Both the position numbers and the translations under genes were made by a program. DNA of 41,133 nt from WHSO01 sp050485485 (GTDB lineage Bacteria; Pseudomonadota; Alphaproteobacteria; SMXQ01): the NCBI GenBank assembly GCA_050485485.1, contig JBJHBM010000020.1:1-41133 (forward strand), written 5' to 3'. This document shows positions 1 through 9,942 of this stretch, in pieces. The first letter of the stretch is position 1. The number at the start of each line of letters is the position of its first letter. The notes beneath the pieces were generated by a model. The model did no database searches. It saw nothing but the letters and a program-made list of their open reading frames with translations, and was not told the origin of the DNA.

Positions 1-55
1 CCGGCCCACCAAGGCCGAGCGGCGCGCCCTCGAGCGGCTGCGCGACACCGAGTGA
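1..55 (+). CDS. C-terminal end of a probable S4-domain (Hsp15-like) RNA-binding protein, partial
   Basis: Only the last 17 codons are inside the window, reading RPTKAERRALERLRDTE and then TGA at 53-55. The basic Arg/Lys tail with a GRPTK(K/R)-(D/E)RR pattern is the usual end of Hsp15-type S4 proteins, which bind free 50S subunits carrying nascent chains. In many alphaproteobacteria this gene lies just upstream of fdxA and carD, as it does here with two other genes between. The call rests on a short tail plus gene order, so it is tentative. Confidence 0.5.
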   Translation, partial: RPTKAERRALERLRDTE

Positions 56-70
56 ACCCTTCCCCGGGGC

Positions 71-691
71 TCAGTCCCTGCGGAACACCAGCGAGAGGTT
101 GTTGGCGGGCATCTCGAGGGTTTCGACGTGACGGATCGCGTTTTTGGCGGCCTCCGCCGCGACCGTTTCCAGGTCGCGGATGCCCCAGGCCGGGTCGCGC
201 GCGCGCAGGCCCGCGTCGAACGCGGCGTTGCTCCGCGCGGTGTGCCGGCCCTCCACCCGGAACGGGCCGTAGAGGTAGAGAACCCCGCCCGCCGGCAGCC
301 GTCGTCCGGCCTCCGCCATCAGTCCCGCGCAGGCCGCGAACGGCGCGATATGGACCATGTTGATGGAGACCACCGCGTCGGGCGCGAAGCCCGCCGGCAG
401 CGCCCACGGCGTCCGCGCCGCGTCGAGCGGCGCCGGCGCCTCCAGGTTGGGCAGCGCCGCGGCGTCCCGCCATGCCGCGGCCGAGGCCACCGCGCGCGCA
501 TCGGCGTCGGTCGGAAGCCAGCGCAGATGGGGCAGGCGCGCGGCGAACCACGGCGCCTGCTCGCCCGTCCCGCAGCCGACCTCCAGCACCGCGCGCGCGC
601 CGGCCAGCACGCGCGCGAGCACCGCCAGGATCGGCGCGCGGTTGCGCAGGGTATGGGGGGCGTGCAGCGCGCCCGGCGGCGGATCGGCCAT
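71..691 (-). CDS. DUF938 family SAM-dependent methyltransferase-like protein
   Basis: This 206-residue protein has the features of the DUF938 (METTL26-like) family. It opens with an RNRAPILAVL segment, followed by the SAM-binding glycine loop LEVGCGTGEQA at about residues 36-46. It has an acidic post-strand turn (PTDAD), the SINMVHIAPF core segment near 110, and the closing MPANNLSLVFRR motif that marks the family. Length is normal. The substrate is unknown. The gene is convergent with the partial upstream gene and divergent from the TerB-like gene, with about 100 bases between the two starts. The ATG at 691 gives a start close to the first conserved segment. Confidence 0.85.
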   Translation of the reverse strand: MADPPPGALHAPHTLRNRAPILAVLARVLAGARAVLEVGCGTGEQAPWFAARLPHLRWLPTDADARAVASAAAWRDAAALPNLEAPAPLDAARTPWALPAGFAPDAVVSINMVHIAPFAACAGLMAEAGRRLPAGGVLYLYGPFRVEGRHTARSNAAFDAGLRARDPAWGIRDLETVAAEAAKNAIRHVETLEMPANNLSLVFRRD

Positions 692-792
692 GGCCGAAGC
701 CTAGGACGCCGGGGCCCAGGGCACAACGGCGCCGGGCCTGCGGGGCGGTTCGCCTTGCCGGACCGGAACGCGCGTGATAGGGAGAAGCCCCC

Positions 793-1260
793 ATGCTCGC
801 CCGCATCAAGTCCCTGCTCGCTCCCGCCCCGGCGGAGCCCCCCGCGACCGCCCACGACGAGGTGGCGCTCGCGGCGGCGGCGCTGCTGGTGATCGCGGCC
901 CAGCAGGACGGGCTGATGTGCGGCGCCGAACGCACCCGCATCGCGGCGCTGCTCGCGGCGCGCTTCGGGCTGGACGAAGCCGAGGTCGCCGACCTGGTGG
1001 CGGAAGCCGAGAGGCGGGTCGGCGATGCGGCCCAGATCCTGCCGTTCACGCGCGCGATCAAGGACCGCTTCACCCCGGAGCAGCGCGTCGAAATGGTTGA
1101 AATGTTGTGGGAAGTGGTTTACGCGGACGGCGTGCTCTGCGACCACCAGGCGGCCTTGATGCGCCGGATCGGCGGGCTCATCTATGTTCCGGACCGGGAC
1201 CGCGGCGAGGCGCGCCGGCGGGCGCTCCGCAAGCTCGGCCTCGAGACCGGACCGGCGTGA
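793..1260 (+). CDS. TerB-like (tellurite-resistance TerB fold) protein
   Basis: A 155-residue, mostly helical soluble protein. The pattern of an ADG-type acidic turn in each half fits the TerB/DjlA-N fold: AAQQDGLMCGAERTRI at about residues 36-51 and EVVYADGVLCDHQAALM near 109-125. These acidic turns are thought to bind metal in TerB relatives. The name does not imply tellurite resistance; stand-alone copies upstream of fdxA are common in alphaproteobacteria and have no settled role. GGGAGAAG lies a few bases before the ATG at 793. It ends 19 bases before fdxA, so the two are probably co-transcribed. Confidence 0.8.
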   Translation: MLARIKSLLAPAPAEPPATAHDEVALAAAALLVIAAQQDGLMCGAERTRIAALLAARFGLDEAEVADLVAEAERRVGDAAQILPFTRAIKDRFTPEQRVEMVEMLWEVVYADGVLCDHQAALMRRIGGLIYVPDRDRGEARRRALRKLGLETGPA

Positions 1261-1279
1261 AGGAAGGAAAACAGGCCCA

Positions 1280-1621
1280 ATGCCATACGTGGTGACCGAA
1301 CCCTGCGTGAAGTGCAAGTATATGGACTGCGTCGAGGTCTGCCCCGTGGACTGCTTCTACGAGGGCGAGAATTTCCTCGTCATCAACCCCGAGGAATGCA
1401 TCGACTGCGGCGTGTGCGAGCCGGAATGCCCGGTGGAGGCGATCCTGCCCGACACCGAGGGCGACCTCTCGAAGTGGGTCGAGCTCAACCGCAAGTATTC
1501 CGAGAGCTGGCCCAACATCACCCGCAAGGGCACGCCGCCGGCCGACGCCGACGACTGGAAAGACGTCGAGGGCAAGTTCGAGCAGCACTTCAGCCCCAAT
1601 CCGGGCAAGTCCGGCTCCTAA
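1280..1621 (+). CDS. fdxA: Seven-iron ferredoxin FdxA ([3Fe-4S][4Fe-4S])
   Basis: A 113-residue ferredoxin of the Azotobacter FdI type, a low-potential electron carrier. Cysteines are at 9, 12, 17, 21, 25, 40, 43, 46 and 50. By alignment with FdI, Cys9, Cys17 and Cys50 should hold the 3Fe cluster, and Cys21, Cys40, Cys43 and Cys46 the 4Fe cluster; Cys12 and Cys25 match the free cysteines. The C-terminal extension (LSKWVELNRKYSESWPNI onward) is typical. AAGGAAGG sits about 7 bases upstream of the ATG, which supports this start over longer in-frame ones. A hairpin follows the gene. Confidence 0.97.
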   Translation: MPYVVTEPCVKCKYMDCVEVCPVDCFYEGENFLVINPEECIDCGVCEPECPVEAILPDTEGDLSKWVELNRKYSESWPNITRKGTPPADADDWKDVEGKFEQHFSPNPGKSGS

Positions 1622-1644
1622 CCCGCTGATATATCTGGATTCCC

Positions 1645-1684
1645 CTTCGATCCTGGCGCACCCTAGGATTCGAAGCAATTTTAT
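1645..1684 (+). terminator. Probable intrinsic terminator of fdxA
   Basis: CTTCGATCCT at 1645-1654 pairs with AGGATTCGAAG at 1665-1675, with one bulged base and a 10-base loop. A T-rich stretch (CAATTTTATG) follows. It lies 23 bases after the fdxA stop. Confidence 0.55.
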
Positions 1685-1688
1685 GTTA

Positions 1689-1702
1689 CATTACAAGTAA
1701 TG
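1689..1702. promoter_or_regulatory. Perfect palindrome upstream of carD (candidate operator)
   Basis: CATTACAAGTAATG is a perfect 6-2-6 inverted repeat in an AT-rich island between fdxA and carD. The 342-base gap 1622-1963 holds no other gene that I can see. The island is the most likely place for the carD promoter, which would give carD a long leader. No clear -35/-10 pair could be fixed. Confidence 0.35.
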
Positions 1703-1963
1703 GCTTGCGGAAGCAGTCCCGCCTTTCGAATCAAGGGGATGCGGCCGCACGGCCGACGATGCGCGGGCCGCGACCGTTTGCCCGCGCTTCCCTGAGGGAA
1801 ACCGGCCACCGGGAGAGAGAGGGGCGTGCCGCGCGGCGGCGCCCCGTTTCCGTGTACGGCCGGCGTCCATGGGGCCAGTGCCCGTCCGAGACCGGACCCG
1901 TCCCGCGTATCCGTGGCCCCTCCGTGCGTGCGATGCGTTCGAGCGAGGATGCAAAGACCGACC

Positions 1964-2896
1964 ATGGCCAAGAAGACCACGACCAGGAAGCCCAAGGGCA
2001 AGCCCAGGACCGCGTCCGCGGCGCGGTCGCGGGCGGCACGCGCCGTGAAGAAGAAGACGGCGGCCCGTCCCGTGTCCCGTTCCAAGACCAAGAAGACGGC
2101 CGTGAAGAGGGCCGCGCCCCGTAAATCCAACGTAAAGTCGAGCGCGAAGAAAACCACCGTGACCAAGCCCGTAGCCAAGAAGTCCGCTTCCTCCAAGTCC
2201 GTCAAGTCCGTCAAATCCGTCAAGCCCGCACCCAAGAAGGCGCCGGCCCGCAAGCCCGCGCCCGTCAAGGCGGCGGCCCCGAAGAAGGTTGCCCCCAAGA
2301 CCGTCGCCAAGGTCGCGCCCAAGCCGCAGGCCAAGGCCAAGGCGCCCGTGCCCAAGGCCGTGCCCGCCCCCGTCCGCGCCGAAAAGCCGTTTTCTGCCCG
2401 CAAGCTCGGCGATTTCGCCGTCAGCGATTACGTGGTCTATCCGACCCACGGGGTCGGCAAGATCGAGGCGATAGAGGAGCAGACCATCGCCGGTTTCCAG
2501 CTCCGCCTGTTCGTGATCCGCTTCGAGAAGGAGAAGATGACGCTCCGCGTGCCCGTGGAGAAGGCCGAGGAATCGGGCCTGCGCAAGCTGTCGTCGCGTC
2601 AGCAGATCGACGTCGCGCTCTCGACCCTCAAGGGCCGCTCGCGCGTCTCGCGCGCCATGTGGTCGCGCCGCGCCCAGGAATACGAGGCCAAGATCAACTC
2701 GGGCGACCCGGTCTCCATCGCCGAGGTGGTGCGCGACCTGCACCGCAACGCGGGCCAGCCCGACCAGTCCTACTCGGAACGCCAGATCTACGAGGCCGCG
2801 CTCGAGCGTCTTGCGCGCGAGCTTGCCGCGGTCGAGAAGATCGACCCGGAGGCGGCCGCGGTAAAGCTCGAGCAGGTGCTCCAGAAGGCGGCGTGA
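1964..2896 (+). CDS. carD: CarD/CdnL-family transcription regulator with an N-terminal histone-H1-like tail
   Basis: The protein has 310 residues. From about residue 145 it is a standard CarD_CdnL_TRCF module: a Tudor-like RNA-polymerase-binding part (FAVSDYVVYPTHGVGKIEAI) and then a helical DNA-contacting domain (GRSRVSRAMWSRRAQEYEAK and onward). CarD binds the RNAP beta subunit and stabilises open promoter complexes. About 143 residues in front consist almost only of Lys, Ala, Pro, Ser, Val and Arg, with repeated KKTA, SVKSVKSVK and APKK units, like eukaryotic H1 tails or bacterial HU/H1-like tails. Usual CarD proteins have about 160-170 residues, so the tail nearly doubles the length. The ATG at 1964 has GAGG about 16 bases upstream; an in-frame ATG at 1949 is possible. 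Confidence 0.93.
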   Translation: MAKKTTTRKPKGKPRTASAARSRAARAVKKKTAARPVSRSKTKKTAVKRAAPRKSNVKSSAKKTTVTKPVAKKSASSKSVKSVKSVKPAPKKAPARKPAPVKAAAPKKVAPKTVAKVAPKPQAKAKAPVPKAVPAPVRAEKPFSARKLGDFAVSDYVVYPTHGVGKIEAIEEQTIAGFQLRLFVIRFEKEKMTLRVPVEKAEESGLRKLSSRQQIDVALSTLKGRSRVSRAMWSRRAQEYEAKINSGDPVSIAEVVRDLHRNAGQPDQSYSERQIYEAALERLARELAAVEKIDPEAAAVKLEQVLQKAA

Positions 2897-2925
2897 ACCG
2901 CGCGCTCCTGCAGCCGATCGGAATG

Positions 2926-2954
2926 GGGCCGGCGCCGCGTGCGCCGGCCCTTTT
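2926..2954 (+). terminator. Intrinsic terminator of carD
   Basis: GGGCCGGCGC (2926-2935) and GCGCCGGCCC (2941-2950) form a perfect 10-bp stem with a 5-base loop, followed by TTTT. It begins 30 bases after the carD stop and ends just before the GTG start of the next gene. Confidence 0.8.
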
Positions 2955-2966
2955 CGTGCCTATCCC

Positions 2967-3458
2967 GTGAACGCGCGGCTGCGGATCGTCTCGGGCGGCC
3001 AGGCGGGGGTGGACCGCGCAGCCCTCGACGCGGGCCTCGCCGCCGGGCTCGAAGTGGGCGGCGCCTGTCCGGCCGGCCGCCGCGCCGAGGACGGGCCGAT
3101 CCCCGCGCGCTATCCGTTGACCGAGACGGCGAGCGCCGATCCCGCCGCGCGCACCCGCGCCAATGTGAGGAATTCCGACGCCACCCTGATCCTGGTGCCC
3201 GCCGCCGATCCGGCGACCTGGGGACCGGGAACGCGGCTCGCGGTGGAGACGGCTGCCGCGCTGGGCCGTCCCTGGAAGGCCGTGGTGCCGGGGGCGGGCG
3301 ACGCGGCGGCGGTCGCGGCCATCCGCGCGTGGCTCGACGAATGCGGGGTGGCGGCGCTCAACGTCGCGGGCCCGCGCGAGAGCGAGGCGCCCGGCCTCGG
3401 CGCGCAAGCGCGCGTCCTGCTGGACGCGCTGTTCGTCAGCTTTCCACCACCAGCTTGA
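2967..3458 (+). CDS. Putative molybdenum carrier (SLOG/Rossmann-like) family protein
   Basis: A 163-residue protein matching the family named putative molybdenum carrier, related to the SLOG nucleotide-binding fold. Diagnostic parts are RIVSGGQAGVDRAALDAGL at the N-terminus, GGACPAGRRAEDGPIPARYPL around residues 31-51, and NVRNSDATLILVPA near 67-80. The Mo-carrier function comes from structural work on an algal homologue and is not proven for bacterial members. The start is GTG at 2967, directly after the carD terminator. Its 3' end overlaps the convergent M48 protease gene by 23 bases. Confidence 0.82.
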   Translation: MNARLRIVSGGQAGVDRAALDAGLAAGLEVGGACPAGRRAEDGPIPARYPLTETASADPAARTRANVRNSDATLILVPAADPATWGPGTRLAVETAAALGRPWKAVVPGAGDAAAVAAIRAWLDECGVAALNVAGPRESEAPGLGAQARVLLDALFVSFPPPA

Positions 3459-4971
3459 CCATCTCCCCGACGCGCAGCGGCTCGCCGGGGCCGAGGCCGT
3501 TAAGGACGCGGAACCATTCCACCTTGAGGGACTCGAACGGCAGGCGCGCGGCGAGGCTTTCCACCGTGTCGCCGGCGCGGACCTTGTGCAGGCGGATGCG
3601 CCACGGCTGCCACTTGGCGGCTTCGGCGGCACTCACTTTGCGGAACGAATGCGTGGTCTCGCGCAGCGCCGCCGCGAGTTTCGCGGTGTCGGCGGGCGGC
3701 GTGAGGAAGGCGAAGCGCCAGACCTGCTCGGCGCCGTCGCGGATCGCCACCAGCCGCAGGTCGCGGACCCCTTCGTTGGTACGCACCTGGGTGCGACCCG
3801 TGGCGGCAGGCAGGCCGTTCACCGTGATCGTCTCGCGGTCGGAGATGGTAGCGCCGCGCCCCCAGACGTTGACCAGGAAGTCCATCATGGTCCGGTTGCC
3901 GGGGTTCTTGGCGCCGTCGAATATGATGGCGGCGCCGTCCGGGCCGCGCGCCAGCACGCGCTCCGAGCTGTTGCGCAGGTCGAAGCCTTCCGGCACCCGG
4001 AAGCTGAAGCGCAGCTCCGGATGCAGGAAGTCGCGCCCGCGCGCGTACCCTTCCGAGGGCGAGTCGCCGAAGATCATGCCGTCGATCTTGCCGAGATAGA
4101 CGTCGCGCCCGACGATGGGATCGGCGGCCGGCGCGACGCCGGCCTCCGCCGCCGCGCGCTGGACGCGGTCGATGGTGCGCGGATGGGTCGCGAGCAGGCT
4201 GCCTTCGTCCACCTTTTCGGGCGGCAGGCCGGCGCGCTGCGCCTCGAGTTGCGAATAGGCGCGAAGGGTGGCGAGGAAACCTGCCATGCCGCCGGCGTCG
4301 AAGCCCGCGCGCCGCAGGTAGCGCACGCCCAGCATGTCGGCCTCGAACTCGTCCTCGCGGGAATAGCTCAGCACCGCGAGCTGCCCGGCCTGGCCCGCGA
4401 GTTCCGCCACCTCGCGCGAGCCGGTGAGGATGCCGACCACGGTCGCGCCGACCCCCGCCAGCACGCTTTTGCTGTAACGCTGCGCCGAATGGCGCGCGGT
4501 GACATGGCCGATCTCGTGGGCGATCACGCCGGCAAGCTCGGCTTCGGTGTTGGCGAGCGCCATCAGACCGCGGGTGACATAGACGTAGCCGCCCGGCAGG
4601 GCGAAGGCGTTGACCATGTCGGTGTCGAGCACGGTGAAGGTGAAGTTGAGGTCGGGAAGCTCCGATGTCCGCGCCAGCAGCCGGCCGATGGAGCCGACGT
4701 AATCGACGACCGCCTTGTCCGTCATCTCGCCGCCGAAGGCGGCGACCAGCTTCGGATGTTCCTGGGCGCCGATCCGCTTCTCCTCCTCCGGCGACATGAA
4801 GGACAGCATGGTGCCGCCGGTGGCGGGATTGGTGGCGCAGCCGCCGAGCCACAGCGCCGCCAGCGCCAGCATGAGCGCCGCGAGGAGGGCACGACTCCGG
4901 CACGTCGCGTGCGGGCGCCGGCCGGTGTTCGGACCGGTGTTCGGAAGGGTATCGATGACGGTCGCGGTCAT
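3436..4971 (-). CDS. M48-family zinc metalloprotease lipoprotein with C-terminal LysM-like domain
   Basis: A 511-residue exported protein. A hydrophobic signal segment at about residues 27-43 ends in a lipobox (LGGC, Cys45). The zinc site HEIGH is at 152-156, with Glu208 in EFEAD as the likely third ligand. This layout is that of BepA/YfgC-like periplasmic proteases, which help outer-membrane protein quality control. The last ~50 residues (KVRAGDTVESLAARL onward) look like a LysM peptidoglycan-binding module. The N-terminus carries a small NTGPNTG duplication. The start ATG overlaps the stop of the upstream nuclease gene (ATGA), so translation is probably coupled. Confidence 0.92.
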   Translation of the reverse strand: MTATVIDTLPNTGPNTGRRPHATCRSRALLAALMLALAALWLGGCATNPATGGTMLSFMSPEEEKRIGAQEHPKLVAAFGGEMTDKAVVDYVGSIGRLLARTSELPDLNFTFTVLDTDMVNAFALPGGYVYVTRGLMALANTEAELAGVIAHEIGHVTARHSAQRYSKSVLAGVGATVVGILTGSREVAELAGQAGQLAVLSYSREDEFEADMLGVRYLRRAGFDAGGMAGFLATLRAYSQLEAQRAGLPPEKVDEGSLLATHPRTIDRVQRAAAEAGVAPAADPIVGRDVYLGKIDGMIFGDSPSEGYARGRDFLHPELRFSFRVPEGFDLRNSSERVLARGPDGAAIIFDGAKNPGNRTMMDFLVNVWGRGATISDRETITVNGLPAATGRTQVRTNEGVRDLRLVAIRDGAEQVWRFAFLTPPADTAKLAAALRETTHSFRKVSAAEAAKWQPWRIRLHKVRAGDTVESLAARLPFESLKVEWFRVLNGLGPGEPLRVGEMVKLVVES

Positions 4972-5798
4972 GGCTCCAATACCTCGATCTGCTCGGGATG
5001 TGTGGCTTCGATCAGCGGCCCGTTGAGGCTGCGCAGCCAGCCCCGGACCCGTACCCTGGTGCCGGTCAGCCGTTCCAGGCCGCGCCCGAATGCCGTCCGA
5101 AACGTGGCGAGGGCGCGTTCCGGAACGGCGATGGTGAAATCGGTGCGCCAGTCGGCGCCGAAATTGAGATAGGCCCGGCCCCGCACCACGCTCGCCTCCA
5201 GCACCCGGCCCTCGACCAGCTGGAAGGTGCCGATGTGGCGCCCGGCCTCGGCATGGCCCAGCACCCGGTAGTAGGGATGCGCCCAGATGCCGCGTTCCGC
5301 CGCGCGCGCCTCGCGCTCGATCGCCAGCATCTCGGTTATCGCCGTGCGGTTGTCCTCGAAACTGTAGACGCGCGCGAGGCCGAGCGCCAGCAGCGCACCC
5401 TGCGCCCAGCCGCCGGCATCGTCGGCGAGATGGGCGAGCACGCGGCCGTGGCGGTCCGCGCGCGCGCCGCCGAAATGGGGCGTCAGCCGCTTGCCGAGGG
5501 CCAAGGCCTCGAGCGCGGCCTTGGCCTCCGGCGCCAGCGGCCAGGAACGGAACCCGGCCCGCCCGAGCGGCAGCTTGGGCGCCTGGATGCCGACCAGGCG
5601 CACCTCGCGCCCGTCCTCGAACAGGAGCGTGTCGCCGTCAATCACGGACGCGACCCGGCCCGGCTCGCCCGCGACGAGGCCCGCCGGCAGCGGGGCGGCG
5701 ACGGTGGCGGCCCAGGCGCCCGCCGCGGCCGTCCACGCAGCGGCGGTCGCGACGAGCGCAAGTACCATCGCGCGTATGGGAACGCGAAGTTTCGTCAT
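4968..5798 (-). CDS. Exported thermonuclease-fold (SNase-like) protein
   Basis: 276 residues with an N-terminal signal peptide (about 1-31). The SNase core follows: RVASVIDGDTLLF (Asp54, Asp56), EVRLVGIQAPK (Arg67), and DRHGRVLAHL (Arg119). Arg67 and Arg119 match the two catalytic arginines of staphylococcal nuclease. The canonical GIDxPE motif reads GIQAPK, so the calcium ligand Asp is Gln72 and the catalytic Glu is Lys75. I remember this GIQAPK(L)PLGR form as recurrent in alphaproteobacterial homologues, so nuclease activity should not be assumed. A C-terminal OB-like region (GRVLEASVVRGRAYLNFG onward) is also present. It is the first gene of the operon with the M48 protease. Confidence 0.88.
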   Translation of the reverse strand: MTKLRVPIRAMVLALVATAAAWTAAAGAWAATVAAPLPAGLVAGEPGRVASVIDGDTLLFEDGREVRLVGIQAPKLPLGRAGFRSWPLAPEAKAALEALALGKRLTPHFGGARADRHGRVLAHLADDAGGWAQGALLALGLARVYSFEDNRTAITEMLAIEREARAAERGIWAHPYYRVLGHAEAGRHIGTFQLVEGRVLEASVVRGRAYLNFGADWRTDFTIAVPERALATFRTAFGRGLERLTGTRVRVRGWLRSLNGPLIEATHPEQIEVLEP

Positions 5799-5917
5799 GG
5801 GCCCGATTGTAGCGTCCCGGAGCGGGAGGCGAAACGCTACCCGATGGCCGGATACGCAGGGGCGAGGGCCTTTGACCCGATTCGCCGCACATGCGTAGAA
5901 TGGCCGTCAGGCCCGTC

Positions 5918-6907
5918 ATGGATCAAACGACCAGCATTCGCCGCACCGCGCTTTACCCGCCGATCGAGCCGCATACCGTCGGCATGCTCGATCTCGGCGG
6001 TCGCCATCGCATGTACTACGAGGTTTCGGGCAATCCCGAGGGCATCCCGGTCGTGTTCCTGCATGGCGGGCCGGGCGCGGGAACGCACGTCCATCACCGC
6101 CGCTACTTCGATCCGCGCCATTACCGCATCGTGCTGTTCGACCAGCGCGGCGCCGGCCAGTCGCAGCCCTTCGCCGAAACCGTGGAAAACGCCACGCCGT
6201 TTCTGGTTGCCGACATGGAGACGCTGCGGCTGCACCTCGGTATCGCGCGCTGGGTCCTGTTCGGCGGCTCGTGGGGATCGACGCTCGCGCTTGCCTATGC
6301 CGAGGCGCATCCCGCGCAGTGCCTCGGCCTGATCCTGCGTGGGGTCTTCCTCGGCCGCCGCTCGGAGGTGGACTGGTTCCTCCACGGCATGCGCAATTTC
6401 TTTCCGGAAGCCTGGGACCGTTTCGCGGGCTTCCTGCCGCCGGCCGAGCGCGGCGACCTGCTGGCGGGCTACCATCGCCGCCTGACGGATCCGGACCCCA
6501 CCGTGCACATGCCGGCGGCGCGCGTCTGGAGCGCCTACGAAGGCGCCTGCTCGACGCTGCGCCACGACCCCCAGGTGGTCGCCGAGCACGGCTCGGAGCG
6601 CATGGCGCTCGGGCTCGCGCGCATCGAGGCCCATTACTTCGTCAACGACCTGTTCATGGCGGAGAACCAGCTGATCGACCGCATCGCGGCGATGGAGGGG
6701 ATTCCGGCGGTGGTGGTGCAGGGGCGCTACGACGTGGTGTGCCCGATCCGCTCGGCCGACGAACTGGTGCGTCATTGGCCCGGCGACTACGGTGCCAACG
6801 GGCTCGAATACCGCATCATTCCCGACGCCGGCCATGCCGCCTCCGAGCCCGGCACCCGCGCCGCCCTGATCGCGGCCACCGAGAAGTTCAAGGGCATCGT
6901 GGCCTGA
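5918..6907 (+). CDS. pip: Proline iminopeptidase
   Basis: An alpha/beta hydrolase of peptidase family S33 that removes N-terminal proline from peptides in the cytoplasm. From the ATG at 5918 it has 329 residues. It shows the HGGPGAG oxyanion-hole loop at 49-55, FDQRGAGQS near 74-82, the nucleophile elbow GGSWGS (Ser118), the acid in GRYDVVCP and the final His in DAGHAASEP. Length and motifs are standard. In-frame ATGs at 5891 and 5900 would add up to nine residues; none has a clear ribosome binding site. It stands alone, divergent from the nuclease gene. Confidence 0.95.
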   Translation: MDQTTSIRRTALYPPIEPHTVGMLDLGGRHRMYYEVSGNPEGIPVVFLHGGPGAGTHVHHRRYFDPRHYRIVLFDQRGAGQSQPFAETVENATPFLVADMETLRLHLGIARWVLFGGSWGSTLALAYAEAHPAQCLGLILRGVFLGRRSEVDWFLHGMRNFFPEAWDRFAGFLPPAERGDLLAGYHRRLTDPDPTVHMPAARVWSAYEGACSTLRHDPQVVAEHGSERMALGLARIEAHYFVNDLFMAENQLIDRIAAMEGIPAVVVQGRYDVVCPIRSADELVRHWPGDYGANGLEYRIIPDAGHAASEPGTRAALIAATEKFKGIVA

Positions 6908-7004
6908 CGCCGCTCCGGGCGGCACGTCTTGCGGCGCCCCGCCGATCCTCTAGAATGCCACCTTGACGCAAGGGGGATGGCGTCTTCTCCGGGGGGCATT
7001 CACC

Positions 7005-7553
7005 GTGGTCACATCGATCGGGCCGTTGCGCATGCCGTGTGCGCGCATGCTGTTTGCCTTTGTGGCGGCAATCGGGATTGCGGGCGCCGCCGCGCCGCAG
7101 GGCGCGCGGGCCCAGGACCGGGAGCCCGGCTTCCTGGTTTTCGGCGGCGGTGCGTTCGACATCGGGGGCCGCAAGGGCGCGCCGCTTTTCAGCCTCGAAT
7201 ACATAGACGAGCGTGCGTGGATCTGGGTGCTGCACCCGGTGACCGGCCTGTCCGCGACCACCGACGGCTCCGTGTACGGCTATGCCGGCCTGTCGCTCGA
7301 CGTCTTCCTCGGGCACCGCTTCGTGCTGTCGCCGAGCTTCGCGCCCGGCCTCTACTACAAGGGGGGCGGCAAGGACCTCGGCCACGTCATCGAGTTCCGC
7401 TCCGCGCTCAAGCTCGCCTACCGATTCGACGACCGCTCGCGCCTCGGCATCGAGGCCAGCCATATTTCGAACGCGGGCATCGGCAGCCGCAATCCCGGCG
7501 CCGGCCAGCTGATGGTGTTCTACGCGATTCCGTTCTTGCGCAATCCGCGCTGA
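7005..7553 (+). CDS. pagL: PagL-like lipid A 3-O-deacylase family (acyloxyacyl hydrolase) protein
   Basis: A signal-peptide-bearing outer-membrane beta-barrel protein of about 182 residues; cleavage is likely after ARA before QDREPG. The C-terminal region RSALKLAYRF, EASHISNAGIG and NPG, ending in aromatic-rich strands, is that of PagL proteins, which remove the 3-O acyl chain from lipid A. His153 and Ser155 fit the catalytic His-x-Ser. No acidic residue follows Ser155, so the Glu of the Pseudomonas PagL triad is not where expected. The GTG at 7005 has GGGGGG about 8 bases upstream; ATG at 7032 is an alternative. A strong terminator follows. Confidence 0.85.
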   Translation: MVTSIGPLRMPCARMLFAFVAAIGIAGAAAPQGARAQDREPGFLVFGGGAFDIGGRKGAPLFSLEYIDERAWIWVLHPVTGLSATTDGSVYGYAGLSLDVFLGHRFVLSPSFAPGLYYKGGGKDLGHVIEFRSALKLAYRFDDRSRLGIEASHISNAGIGSRNPGAGQLMVFYAIPFLRNPR

Positions 7554-7564
7554 GGGTGGCGAGG

Positions 7565-7598
7565 AAACGCCCCGGCGGACGGTCCGCCGGGGCGTTTT
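7565..7598. terminator. Strong bidirectional terminator between pagL-like gene and katG
   Basis: AAACGCCCCGGCGGAC (7565-7580) is the exact reverse complement of GTCCGCCGGGGCGTTT (7582-7597), with TTTT at the right end and AAA at the left. The tip opens to a small loop. It serves the rightward PagL-like gene and, as A/T flanks on both sides allow, the leftward katG ending 20 bases away. Confidence 0.9.
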
Positions 7599-7617
7599 GC
7601 CGGGCCCGGGCCCGGGA

Positions 7618-9837
<2,220 letters not shown>

Positions 9838-9942
9838 GTCGTCCTCCGATGGTGTGCAGGTCGCTTCCCGTCGGCCATGCCGGGTTTTTCCCGGCGGTCG
9901 GGAAGGGGAACCCGGAGGCGGCGCTACGGTGTTATCGGAAGA

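Noticed and set aside
793..1260. Tellurite resistance function for the TerB-like gene
   Set aside because: A lone TerB-fold gene without terZ, terC, terD or terE partners does not support resistance.
2180..2225. Short direct repeats in the carD tail region as a possible regulatory repeat
   Set aside because: They are explained by coding for the SVKSVKSVK residues in a low-complexity protein tail.
3586..5172. Long open frame antisense to the M48 protease and nuclease genes
   Set aside because: Shadow of two well-supported minus-strand genes; no recognisable domain or ribosome binding site.
7599..7617. CCGGGCCCGGGCCCGGG block as an operator
   Set aside because: A simple GC palindromic run between a strong terminator and the katG stop; no regulatory position.
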